Positions 5,393 through 13,426 are shown, numbered from the stretch's first letter. The stretch is DNA of 13,754 nucleotides from Intestinibacillus sp964580155 (GCA_964580155.1 CAZOJP010000046.1:1-13754); one strand, 5' to 3'. Program-made: numbers and translations. The notes: generated by a model from the letters alone, not told the origin.

Positions 5393-7576
5393 ATGCCTAA
5401 AAAACCACAACAAAAAACCGGACGCGAGCATCCGTCAAGCGATCAGCTCATCACGGACACGCTGCGCCAAAACTATATGCCCTATGCGATGAGCGTCATC
5501 GTGTCGCGCGCCATCCCGGAGCTGGACGGCTTCAAGCCTTCGCACCGCAAGCTGCTTTACACCATGTACAAAAAAGGCCTGATAAACGGCAACCGCACCA
5601 AGTCCGCGAACATCGTCGGCGAAACGATGAAGCTCAATCCGCACGGCGATCAGGCGATTTATGAGACGATGGTGCGCCTGACGCGCGGCAATGAGTCGCT
5701 GCTCACGCCGTTTGTCGATTCCAAGGGCAACTTCGGCAAGGTTTACTCGCGCGATATGGCCTATGCCGCTGCGCGCTACACCGAGGCCAAGCTCGACAGC
5801 ATCTGCACCGAGCTGTTCCGCGATATTGACGACGATGCGGTGGACTTTGTCGACAACTACGACGGCACAATGCGCGAGCCCACGCTGCTGCCCACGACCT
5901 TCCCCAACATTCTGGTGTCCGCCAATACGGGCATTGCGGTCGGCATGGCATCGAGCTTTTGCGGCTTCAACCTGCACGAGACCTGCCGCACGGCGATTGA
6001 GTGCATCAAAAATCCTGCGCACGATCTGCTGAGCACGCTGCCCGCCCCCGATTTTACGACCGGAGGCGAGATTGTGTTCGACGAGGACGAAATGCGCCGC
6101 ATCTATGAAAGCGGGCGCGGCTCGTTCAAGGTGCGCGCGAAGTGGAAGTACCTCAAAAAGGAAAATATCATCGAGGTCACCGAGATTCCGTACACAACGA
6201 CGATTGAGGCCATCAAGGCAGGTAAGATCCGCGAAATTTCCGACGTGCGCGACGAGACCGACCTGAGCGGCCTTAAAATCGCGATTGACCTCAAGCGCGG
6301 CGTTGCGCCCGATAAGCTCATGGTAAAGCTCATGAAAATGACGCCGCTTATGGATTCCTTCGCGTGCAACTTCAACGTGCTGATCGGCGGCATGCCCAAG
6401 GTGCTCGGTGTGCGTGCGCTGCTCGACGAATGGACGCTGTGGCGCACGGAAAGCATCCGCCGCCGCGTCGCGTTTGATCTGAACAAGAAACGGGAAAAGC
6501 TGCATCTGCTGCAGGGTCTGTCCAAGATTTTGCTCGACATCGACCGCGCGATCTCCATCATCCGCGAGACCGAAGAGGACGCGGAGGTCGTGCCAAACCT
6601 CATGATCGGCTTCGGCATCGACGAGCCGCAGGCGGATTTCATCGCGGATATTCGGCTGCGGCACATCAATAAGGAGTACATCCTCAAGCGTCTGCGCGAA
6701 ACAAGCGAGCTTGAAGCGGAAATCAAGCGGCTCGAGGATATTTTGGGCAGCCCGGCGAAGATACGCGCGATCATCATCAAAGAGCTGGAAGCGGTCATCA
6801 AGAAATATCCCGCGCCGCGTCGCAGTGAGATTGTACACGCGCACGAGGTCGAAGCCTACGACGAGAGCGAGCACATCGAGGAGTACCCCGTGATTGTATT
6901 CCTGACGCGCGAGGGTTATTTCAAAAAAATCACGCCGCAATCCTTCCGCATGGGCTCGGAGCACAAGCTGAAGGAGGGGGACGAGATCGTGTGGCAGCTC
7001 GAAACCACGAATAAAGCGGAAATCATCTTCCTGACCGACAAGCAGCATGCCTATAAGGCGCGGCTGCATGAGTTTGACGACTGCAAGGCCTCCGTGCTCG
7101 GCGATTTTCTGCCGCAAAAGCTCGGCATGGACGAGGGGGAAACCCCGGTGTTTGCCTTCCTGCCCGAGGACTATAAGGGTACGCTCGTCGTGGTGTTTGA
7201 AAACGGCAAGGCGACGCGCTTCTCGATGGCGAGCTTTGAAACCAAGCAAAACCGCCGCCGCCTGACCGGCGCATATTCCGATAAGGCGCGCGCAGTTGCG
7301 TTTTTCGTCGCGGGAGACGCACAGGAGCTGACGATGTTTTCCACGGCAAACCGCGCGCTGACCTTTTCGGTCGGTGCGCTCGATGTCAAGGCGACGCGCA
7401 CGACGCAGGGCGTGCAGGTCATGGTTCTGCGCGGCAAGCATACGATTACGCGCGCGTGCCGCATGGAGGACGCGGGACTTGTGGACAACGGACGATACCG
7501 CTGCCGCACGATTCCGTCCATCGGCGCGATTTTGCGCGATGAGGATTTGCCCGAATCCCAACTCACATTGCCTTAA
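5393..7576 (+). CDS. parC: Type IIA DNA topoisomerase cleavage subunit (ParC/GyrA-like)
   Basis: DNA breakage and rejoining subunit that works with the preceding gene. It has 727 residues, shorter than usual GyrA or ParC. The active-site pair is R128-Y129 in AYAAARYTEAKLD. Other marks are DGFKPSHRKLLY (45-56), the winged-helix QRDR stretch LNPHGDQAIYETMVRL (81-96), GNFG (112-115), the DNA-intercalating Ile in NTGIAVGMASS (I181) and a long coiled-coil arm around 355-475. From about 498 a shortened beta-pinwheel domain repeats elements such as VIVFLTREGYFKKI and TLVVVFENGKATRF. No GyrA box (Q.RGGKG) is visible, arguing against a supercoiling gyrase. Oddities are Gln87 where quinolone-sensitive enzymes have Ser/Thr, and KVYSRDMAY in place of S.DGD..AA with two extra residues. 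The ATG at 5393 follows AAGGTGA. The paralogue assignment (ParC or GyrA) is less sure than the family. Confidence 0.92.
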   Translation: MPKKPQQKTGREHPSSDQLITDTLRQNYMPYAMSVIVSRAIPELDGFKPSHRKLLYTMYKKGLINGNRTKSANIVGETMKLNPHGDQAIYETMVRLTRGNESLLTPFVDSKGNFGKVYSRDMAYAAARYTEAKLDSICTELFRDIDDDAVDFVDNYDGTMREPTLLPTTFPNILVSANTGIAVGMASSFCGFNLHETCRTAIECIKNPAHDLLSTLPAPDFTTGGEIVFDEDEMRRIYESGRGSFKVRAKWKYLKKENIIEVTEIPYTTTIEAIKAGKIREISDVRDETDLSGLKIAIDLKRGVAPDKLMVKLMKMTPLMDSFACNFNVLIGGMPKVLGVRALLDEWTLWRTESIRRRVAFDLNKKREKLHLLQGLSKILLDIDRAISIIRETEEDAEVVPNLMIGFGIDEPQADFIADIRLRHINKEYILKRLRETSELEAEIKRLEDILGSPAKIRAIIIKELEAVIKKYPAPRRSEIVHAHEVEAYDESEHIEEYPVIVFLTREGYFKKITPQSFRMGSEHKLKEGDEIVWQLETTNKAEIIFLTDKQHAYKARLHEFDDCKASVLGDFLPQKLGMDEGETPVFAFLPEDYKGTLVVVFENGKATRFSMASFETKQNRRRLTGAYSDKARAVAFFVAGDAQELTMFSTANRALTFSVGALDVKATRTTQGVQVMVLRGKHTITRACRMEDAGLVDNGRYRCRTIPSIGAILRDEDLPESQLTLP

Positions 7577-7581
7577 AAAAG

Positions 7582-7613
7582 AAAAAGTTGACCGTTCGCG
7601 GTCAACTTTTTTT
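7582..7613 (+). terminator. Intrinsic terminator after parC
   Basis: AAAAAGTTGACCG (7582-7594) pairs perfectly with CGGTCAACTTTTT (7599-7611) around a TTCG tetraloop, and the T run continues. It begins 5 bases after the parC stop. Confidence 0.93.
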
Positions 7614-7618
7614 GTTTT

Positions 7619-7642
7619 CGCACCTGTTTATAAGGAGGTGCG
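7619..7642 (+). promoter_or_regulatory. Hairpin covering the amidase ribosome-binding site
   Basis: CGCACCT (7619-7625) pairs perfectly with AGGTGCG (7636-7642), leaving the loop GTTTATAAGG. The ribosome-binding site AAGGAGGTG (7632-7640) is half in the loop and half in the stem, and the ATG is 4 bases after the stem. The pairing is seen directly; a role in limiting translation is inference. Confidence 0.5.
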
Positions 7643-7646
7643 AGCG

Positions 7647-8324
7647 ATGAACATCCAAACGAAGCGGGCAAATCCCGCAAATTACGCGGCGCACAGCATG
7701 CGAAAGCCGCGCGACATCCGCTATCTGGTCGTGCACTATACCGGAAACGACGGCGATACCGCGCGCGCAAACGCGCAGTATTTCGCGGCCGCGCAGCCCG
7801 GGGTATCCGCGCATTATTTTGTGGATGCGCACGAAATCTGGTGCAGCGTGCCCGAGGAATACGTCGCGTGGCACTGCGGCACGCGCGGCGCGTACTACCA
7901 CGCGGTATGCCGCAACAGCAATTCAATCGGTGTGGAGCTGTGCGCATACCGCGATGCGCAGGGGCGATTTTGCTTCCAAAAGGGCACGCTGGATAACGCG
8001 GCGGCGCTGCTGCGCATGCTCGCGGCGCGCTATGCGGTTCCACCGCAAAATGTGTTGCGGCACTTTGATGTGACGCACAAATGCTGCCCCGAGCCGTTTG
8101 TGCGCGACGCAAACGCCTGGGCAAATTTTAAAGAGCAGCTGAAAGGGGAAGAGGACATGACGATTTACAAAACGTGGGCGGATATTCCGGATTGGGCGCG
8201 CGGCACAATCGAAAAACTGACGCGCAAGGGCTTTCTGAAGGGGGAGGACGGCGCGCTCAATCTGGAGCATAACGCGCTGCGCAATCTGGTCATCAATGAC
8301 CGCGCGGGGCTGTACGGCGCATAA
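7647..8324 (+). CDS. N-acetylmuramoyl-L-alanine amidase (Amidase_2 family)
   Basis: Zinc amidase that cuts the bond between N-acetylmuramic acid and L-alanine in peptidoglycan. It has 225 residues. The Amidase_2 (T7 lysozyme/PGRP-like) domain covers about 22-165. Likely zinc ligands are H30 in YLVVHYTGN, H139 in VLRHFDV and C147 in HKCCPEPF, with K145 where T7 lysozyme has its catalytic Lys. SNSIGVEL (91-98) is the conserved central strand. The last 55 residues (TWADIPDWARGTIEKLTRKG...VINDRAGLYG) form a short C-terminal module of a kind found in Firmicute phage endolysins and spore or cell-wall hydrolases. There is no signal peptide, as in phage lysins, but no holin or other phage gene is nearby. 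The start is set by AAGGAGGTG, 6 bases upstream. No promoter fits in the 33 bases after the parC terminator, so expression may depend on read-through. Confidence 0.9.
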   Translation: MNIQTKRANPANYAAHSMRKPRDIRYLVVHYTGNDGDTARANAQYFAAAQPGVSAHYFVDAHEIWCSVPEEYVAWHCGTRGAYYHAVCRNSNSIGVELCAYRDAQGRFCFQKGTLDNAAALLRMLAARYAVPPQNVLRHFDVTHKCCPEPFVRDANAWANFKEQLKGEEDMTIYKTWADIPDWARGTIEKLTRKGFLKGEDGALNLEHNALRNLVINDRAGLYGA

Positions 8325-8330
8325 AAAAGA

Positions 8331-8359
8331 TCGACAGCACGCGCGCGGTATGGTACAAT
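8331..8359 (+). promoter_or_regulatory. Extended -10 promoter for carbonic anhydrase
   Basis: TCGACA (8331-8336) lies 17 bases before TACAAT (8354-8359), which is preceded by TGG to give an extended -10 (TGnTACAAT). It starts 6 bases after the amidase stop. The expected transcript start is near 8366. Confidence 0.7.
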
Positions 8360-8405
8360 ACCGAAAAGCCGCACGCATCGAGCCGCCGGAAAGGAAACGA
8401 ATAAG

Positions 8406-8957
8406 ATGTCAAAAATCGAGGAAATCCTGCAATATAACCGCGCATTTGTCGAGAAAAAGGCCTATGAAACCTACCATACGACCAAATATCCGAATAAGAA
8501 AATTGCAATTTTAACCTGTATGGACACGCGCCTGACCGAGCTGCTGCCCGCCGCGCTCAATTTGCAAAACGGCGATGTCAAAATGATTAAGAACGCGGGC
8601 GCGCTCATCACAAATCCGTTTGGCAGCGTCATGCGCAGCCTGATCGTGGCAATTTACGAACTGGGTGTGCAGGAAATTCTCGTGATCAACCACTATGACT
8701 GCGGCATGCAGAACCTGGATGTGCAGGCCCTCGTCGGCAAAATGACCGCGCGCGGCGTCGATCCGGCGCAGCTTGCGCTGATGCAGTATTTGGGTGTGGA
8801 TATGCACCGCTGGCTCAAGGGCTTTGAAAAGCCCGACGATTCGGTGCGCGAAACGATCAAAACCATTCGCACGCACCCTTTGGTGCCGCAGGATGTTGCG
8901 GTATATGGATTTCTGATGGACCCTGTGACCGGTCGGATGGACGCGGTCGCGCCTTAA
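8406..8957 (+). CDS. Beta-class carbonic anhydrase
   Basis: Zinc enzyme that interconverts CO2 and bicarbonate in the cytoplasm, supplying bicarbonate for carboxylation or balancing pH. It has 183 residues, matching the small beta-class enzymes of Firmicutes. Zinc ligands are C38 in ILTCMDTRL, H96 and C99 in VINHYDCGMQ; D40 and R42 form the conserved Asp-Arg dyad. KNAGALITNP (62-71) and SLIVAIYELGVQEILVI (78-94) are also typical. The C-terminal DVAVYGFLMDPVTGRM is the usual closing strand. The ATG at 8406 has a weaker site, GGAAAGGA (8388-8395). The gene has its own promoter and a strong terminator, so it is probably monocistronic. The physiological role is not shown by the neighbours. Confidence 0.95.
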   Translation: MSKIEEILQYNRAFVEKKAYETYHTTKYPNKKIAILTCMDTRLTELLPAALNLQNGDVKMIKNAGALITNPFGSVMRSLIVAIYELGVQEILVINHYDCGMQNLDVQALVGKMTARGVDPAQLALMQYLGVDMHRWLKGFEKPDDSVRETIKTIRTHPLVPQDVAVYGFLMDPVTGRMDAVAP

Positions 8958-8985
8958 AAGACCCGCTGTCAATCGGGAGCATAAG

Positions 8986-9035
8986 CGCCGCCTGCAAAGC
9001 TGAAGCATGTCTCGGCTTTGCAGGCGGCGTTTTTT
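8986..9035 (+). terminator. Intrinsic terminator after carbonic anhydrase
   Basis: CGCCGCCTGCAAAGC (8986-9000) pairs perfectly over 15 bp with GCTTTGCAGGCGGCG (9015-9029), with a 14-nt loop and TTTTTT at 9030-9035. Confidence 0.95.
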
Positions 9036-9256
9036 GCGTTCTGCGCGCCTGGCGCGGCGCACTCGGCTTTCGTTGACATTCCTTCCACAGGTTGACTTTA
9101 GGAGGGATTTTTACCACAAACCGGCGCTTCGCTGTGATGATTCGTGACGAAAAATGTATGTTTCATGCAGCAGGTGGTTTTTTCGGCAGGGCTTCTGTTA
9201 GCGTGAATAGGTACGAAAAGATGAGATCGGAGTGAAAATTCCGAGGGAGGAATCAG

Positions 9257-11254
9257 ATGATGAGAAAACGGCTGACGAGCATGCTGCTCACCCTTTGCAT
9301 GGCGCTCACGCTGCTGCCTGCAACGGCGCGGGCGGCGGAAAATGTGACCATACTGTCGTACCCCAAAAAGACCGCATACGCGGTGGGCGAAGGCTTTGAT
9401 CGCACCGGGATTCAAGCAGAGGTTACAATAGGTGGCGCAAAAAAGGACATCTCGAGCGAAATCAGCTTCAGAAATTCCGGAAACGTGACGTTAGAACAAG
9501 GTGCGGTATTCGCGTACACAGCAGGCAAGCAGGAGATTACCCTGCGATGGACGGCACCGGGCGAAAAAACGAGCCAAATCGTGGGGAAATATACGGTTGC
9601 ATCAACCGGCACATATGTTCCTCCTGCGCAGGCTGCACCTACGCCAAATGATACTACTTATAACCTGTATGACGCGATGGACAACGGCTGGTACAGCATC
9701 CGTCTGGGCTCCATTGGCGGTGGCGGTGGCGGTCTGATGTACGCCATCGGAAACGACACCTTTATCAACATCGACTCCGCAGGCAAGGCATTCTTACGCA
9801 CGGGAGGAAGGGCCATGAAATTTTATGTTGAGAAAAAGCGTATTGTAGACCGCGACTGGGCTGAGATAACCATAAAATTGGCGGATGGACGCTATTTGGG
9901 CATTGCGGACGAAATAGATGACAGGGCGATGTATCAAGTCGGTTCAAACCCAGTATACCGCTCCGGTCCGAATGGAGAAATTATCGGGGAAATGCCGGCA
10001 GGCACTATTTTAGAAGTGACTGAGATCAAGGGCGACTGGGCGAAGGTGAAGTATGAAGGTCGAACGTACTATATGTGGGCTCCCAGACTGACAAAAGTGA
10101 ATGCGGGCGGCACGCGGGTAACGGCTGTAGGGAATCCGTATCTATGGCAGATATCCTTCGGCAACAGAGTTGCTCTGCGTCCCTCCGGGAATCCCAAAAT
10201 GATGGTCCGTCCCGCGGAAAAAGGATATCCGGACGGAGCGGGGGTTGTCCTGTCCGAATACATACCCTACTCTGCCGATATATCATTTGAGGACTGGAGC
10301 AGACCCATCAGCAATGCTGAAGTGGCGGGATTCTTCTGGGATGCGTTCAGTATGTTGGGATATTATTACCCGGCAGAAGGGCCGAAAGGTTTGCATGAGA
10401 GTTTGCGCAAAGAAGGGGGGCAAGCCGAGGAATACAGGGGAAGTATTGTGCTTTGCTACGCCTGGGGTGTCTTTACTGATAAAAATATGAAATGGAGTGC
10501 GCATCCCACCTACGGGGAGTTTACCTCTTACTTAATAAAACTCATGAACTATAACAAAGGCAGGAACAGCGTCAAATTTTCCGCTTTCACCAAGGACACC
10601 ATCAAGAGCTTTGCCATCAGCGGCAACACAAGCGCAAATGCCCAAATAACATGGGAGCAGGCAGCGGCTCTTCAATACAAAACCATCCATTGGGTGGCAG
10701 CAGAACATTTGAGGTTAGGTGAATGGAGCGGCCTTTTGGATCGGGTGGAATCGCTTATTTCGGCCGTCCCGAATAACATGACGTCCTCCGGGAGCACATC
10801 CGGACAGACACCCGCTCCGGCTCCGGCCCCCACCGTTGCCGCCATCCCCACCGACACCAAATTTATGCTAAACGGTGCGGAAGCCGCGCTGCCTGCGTAC
10901 ACCATCGGCGGCAACAACTACGTCAAGCTGCGCGATGTGGGCGCGCTCCTCAAAACGCGCTTTGATGTGCGCTGGGAGGACGGCAAGGCAAAGCTGTACA
11001 ACCATGCGGCATATACCAAGACAAGCGGCGAGCTTGCCGCAATCGGCAAAGACCGCAAAAGCGCGGCGGCCAGCACGACGGACTTTGTGTGGGGCAGCAC
11101 CGGCGCGGCTGTGACGGGCCTGAGCGCTTATACCATCGGCGGCAACAACTACATCAAGCTGCGCGACATCGCCAAGCTGTTTGACTTCGATGTGGACTGG
11201 CGCGACGGCAAAGCGTGGATCGAACCGGACGTGTCGCCGTATACGGAGGACTGA
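9257..11254 (+). CDS. Secreted multidomain protein with Ig-like, SH3, SLH-like and stalk domains
   Basis: Exported protein of 665 residues, probably cell-wall associated; its function is unknown. The signal peptide is MMRKRLTSMLLTLCMALTLL and onwards, with likely cleavage after ATARA (residue 26). Residues about 29-114 resemble a bacterial Ig-like domain (YPKKTAYAVGEGFDRTGI...). Residues about 140-215 and 290-336 look like two parts of a ricin-type beta-trefoil (GWYSIRLGS, ADGRYLGI, NPYLWQISF). Between them lies an SH3-like insert (about 225-280: GEIIGEMPAGTILEV...GDWAKVKYEGRTYYM). Residues about 350-480 have three SLH-like helices (ISNAEVAGFFWDAFSMLG, TYGEFTSYLIKLMNY, ITWEQAAALQYKTI). A Ser/Pro-rich linker (509-530) leads to two 'copper amine oxidase N-terminal-like' stalk repeats (544-660). 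The start is set by GGGAGG 6 bases upstream of 9257. In the 220 bases upstream I see TTGACA at 9073-9078 but no good -10. The domain names beyond SH3 and stalk are tentative. Confidence 0.85.
   Translation: MMRKRLTSMLLTLCMALTLLPATARAAENVTILSYPKKTAYAVGEGFDRTGIQAEVTIGGAKKDISSEISFRNSGNVTLEQGAVFAYTAGKQEITLRWTAPGEKTSQIVGKYTVASTGTYVPPAQAAPTPNDTTYNLYDAMDNGWYSIRLGSIGGGGGGLMYAIGNDTFINIDSAGKAFLRTGGRAMKFYVEKKRIVDRDWAEITIKLADGRYLGIADEIDDRAMYQVGSNPVYRSGPNGEIIGEMPAGTILEVTEIKGDWAKVKYEGRTYYMWAPRLTKVNAGGTRVTAVGNPYLWQISFGNRVALRPSGNPKMMVRPAEKGYPDGAGVVLSEYIPYSADISFEDWSRPISNAEVAGFFWDAFSMLGYYYPAEGPKGLHESLRKEGGQAEEYRGSIVLCYAWGVFTDKNMKWSAHPTYGEFTSYLIKLMNYNKGRNSVKFSAFTKDTIKSFAISGNTSANAQITWEQAAALQYKTIHWVAAEHLRLGEWSGLLDRVESLISAVPNNMTSSGSTSGQTPAPAPAPTVAAIPTDTKFMLNGAEAALPAYTIGGNNYVKLRDVGALLKTRFDVRWEDGKAKLYNHAAYTKTSGELAAIGKDRKSAAASTTDFVWGSTGAAVTGLSAYTIGGNNYIKLRDIAKLFDFDVDWRDGKAWIEPDVSPYTED
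10895..11167 (+). repeat. Tandem stalk-domain repeat inside the secreted protein gene
   Basis: The 42 bases at 10895-10936 and at 11126-11167 match at 38 positions. They encode AYTIGGNNYVKLRD and AYTIGGNNYIKLRD, and the copies start 231 bases apart. The near-identity in DNA suggests recent duplication or gene conversion of the stalk module. Confidence 0.85.
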
Positions 11255-11409
11255 GCGCGCGCACATCGGTTTTCATGCGACCCAAACAGAAAAAAGGGAA
11301 CACCCGGCACAATACGTGTGTCGGGTGTTCCCTTTTCCGCCCTTTTGAGCGTGTGCCAATAGCCGAGGGCGGGGTTTTCCACCATCGGTGCAAACTCATG
11401 CTTGGCCAT
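11149..11409 (-). pseudogene. Short reading frame or gene remnant, product unknown
   Basis: An 86-residue frame whose ATG at 11409 follows GGAGG (11424-11420) by 10 bases and lies 30 bases after the chemoreceptor stop. Only the first 27 residues (MAKHEFAPM...GYWHTLKRAEKG) look gene-like. After them the frame runs through the terminator hairpin at 11292-11336 and then overlaps the 3' end of the convergent secreted-protein gene. I faintly recall small Clostridia proteins that begin with MAKHEF-type sequence and carry a YWHT...EKG stretch further along, which would make this an internally deleted, truncated copy, but I cannot verify that. It may also be a chance frame. Confidence 0.3.
11292..11336. 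terminator. Bidirectional terminator between convergent genes
   Basis: AAAAGGGAACACCCG (11292-11306) pairs perfectly with CGGGTGTTCCCTTTT (11322-11336). Inside, GCACA (11307-11311) pairs with TGTGT (11317-11321) with one G-U wobble, leaving a 5-nt loop. T runs are present on both strands, so it can end both the secreted-protein transcript and the chemoreceptor transcript. Confidence 0.93.
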
Positions 11410-11439
11410 GCCAGACAGACCTCCTCGGGTGCGTCCGTG

Positions 11440-13206
11440 CTACGCGTTCATACCGGCCGCGGCTTGCGCGGATTCCTGCGCGGATTCCGCGGTCAGCTGA
11501 AACCGGCCGACCTCGGCGCGCAGCGCCGCTGCCTGCGCGGACATTTCCTCGCTGGTGGCGGAGTTTTCTTCCGCGGTGGCCGCGTTTGTCTGCACCACGG
11601 TGGAAATCTGGGTGAGGCCTTCCTTAATCTGCTCGATGGCCGTCGTCTGCTCTGCGATAGACTGCTCGATAATTTCGAAGCTGTTTGTGACTTCTGCGGC
11701 GTTTGTGCCCACATCGCGGAGCACCTTCGCGGTTTACGCGGTAATCTCCGAGCCGCGCTTGACGGCCGCGACCGAGGTTTGAATGAGCGTACCGGTCTGC
11801 TGCGCTGCATCTGCGGACTTTGCCGCAAGGCTGCGGACTTCATCCGCCACAACGGCAAAGCCCTTGCCTGCGCTGCCCGCCCGCGCCGCCTCGACCGCGG
11901 CGTTGAGTGAAAGGATGTTGGTCTGGAACGCGATATCCTCGATCACCTTTGTGATATTGGCAATCTGGTTGGAAGCCGAGCTGATATCATCCATTGCCTG
12001 CGCAAGCTTGTCCATATGCTCGTTTCCTGTGCTCACACCGGCGCCGGCTTTGTCGATAGAGCCGCCGGCCGCTGTGATTGCCGCCGCGTTTTCCTCTGCC
12101 TGCTTCGCGATGATTTCTGCGGAGGCGACCAGCTCCTCGACGGAGGAGGCCTGCTCTGTCGCACCGATGGCAAGGGCCTGCGCGCCACTGGATACCTGAT
12201 CCGAGCCGGCGGCGACCTGCGCGGCGGCAATATCGATGTTTTGCAGCGTATGGGTGAGCTTATCCCGCGTTTTGCGCATAGAAACAGCCAAAGGCGCGTA
12301 ATCGCCGACATAGCTCTCGGGTGCGTGGCTGTCCAGCACAAAGTTGCCGTCTGCAAAGGCCTCCAGCCCATATGTAAGGTCTGCGATGATTGTTTTCAGG
12401 TGGCTCGTCATATCGTGGAAGCTTTGCGCCAGCACGCCGATTTCGTCCTTTGAATTTGCGTCCACCTGCACATTCAAATCACCCGAGGTAACCTTGTGCG
12501 AAACTGTTACAAGCAGGGCGACGCTTTTTGAAATGCGGCGTGCGATGTACAGACCGAGAAAAATAGCGATAATCATGCCGGATGCCATGAAAATCAGAAT
12601 GAAAAACGTGGATGCCTGCGCAATTTTTCCGTTCGCGGCAATCTGAGCGTCCTTGTATGCAACATTGCTCACAATCATGCTTTCGATGGCTTCGTCCACA
12701 GGCCCGGTCAGGCTGCGCAGCGCGCCGCCATCACGCAGCCAGGAAAAGGCTTCGTCGCGGAGACTTGGATCGCGGTCGAGCATTGCAATCAACTCGGTAC
12801 GCTTTTCGTCATAGGCGGCAACCGAGGTCTGGACAGCTTGGAGCCGCGTCGTGTCCGCCGTCACGAGTTCTGCCGGATAGGCGCTGAGCATTTGGTCGTA
12901 TGCCGCCATATTTTCCTCAAGGGTGGCCTGACGCTCGTTCAGCGCTTCCCGGTAAAAGGCTTTGTCCGCCGGGCTGCATGCCAAAACGTAACCGTATACG
13001 TCCATGCGGATTTTTTGAAACGCGGTGCTCATGCGCTCGGAATACTGTATCGCCTGCATATTTTCCGAATAGGATTGCTTGTAAGAGCTGTTTAGCTTCT
13101 GCAGGTTGCGGATTCCAACGCCGCCGATGAGACCCGCAATCAGGACAACGGCAAAAAAGCCGGTCAGTATGCGCGCTCCGATTTTTAAGTTGTTAAACCA
13201 TTTCAT
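11440..13206 (-). pseudogene. Methyl-accepting chemotaxis protein with in-frame stop codon
   Basis: Membrane chemoreceptor that would control CheA. The full frame is 588 codons, but codon 491 is TAA (11736-11734), in the same frame on both sides: ...KRGSEITA, stop, TAKVLRDVG.... Residues 12-33 are the first transmembrane helix. Residues 34-198 form a four-helix-bundle periplasmic sensor, 199-221 the second transmembrane helix, and 222-274 a HAMP domain. The signalling domain carries the conserved tip DIAFQTNILSLNAAVEAARAG...GKGFAVVADEVRSLA (424-461). The stop removes the descending helix after the tip, including the C-terminal methylation helix (EIIEQSIAEQTTAIEQIKEG, NAATAEENSATSEEMS). The start at 13206 follows AGGAAGG; an upstream ATG at 13260 lacks a site. 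The 220 bases upstream hold no clear promoter. A single-base change from a Lys, Glu or Gln codon would explain the stop; a sequencing error cannot be excluded. Confidence 0.9.
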
Positions 13207-13426
13207 TTCTATGTTCCTTCCTATTTTTAGCGTCTCGGCAATAAAACGGAAACGACACAAGCGGTGTAAGGAAACTGTGCGCTTGCGCAGAAAGGTTTGC
13301 GGTCAAGCAGCACAGCAGCCGCAAGCGAAGGCCCGTTTGGGCGCTTGCACCACACAGCGGCATACCGCATTTTGGGAATATGGATGACCGTTTCTGCAAA
13401 ATAGCGGAAATGGGCAAATAAGGCAT

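Noticed and set aside
5435..7561. A 708-codon open frame on the minus strand opposite parC.
   Set aside because: It is antisense to a clearly conserved topoisomerase gene. High GC and third-position bias produce long open antisense frames, and the translation resembles no family.
7647..8324. Amidase as a sign of a prophage.
   Set aside because: No holin, portal, tail, integrase or attachment site is nearby; the neighbours are chromosomal housekeeping genes. The phage-like C-terminal module alone is not enough.
9073..9120. Promoter upstream of the secreted protein gene (TTGACA at 9073, TTGACT at 9092).
   Set aside because: Neither box has a recognisable -10 at 16-18 bases, so I could not call a promoter.
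13227..13426. Repeated CGCAAGCG/CGCTTGCG words between the chemoreceptor and the tRNA array.
   Set aside because: They are short, irregular and expected in GC-rich DNA; they do not form a regular array or a clear hairpin.
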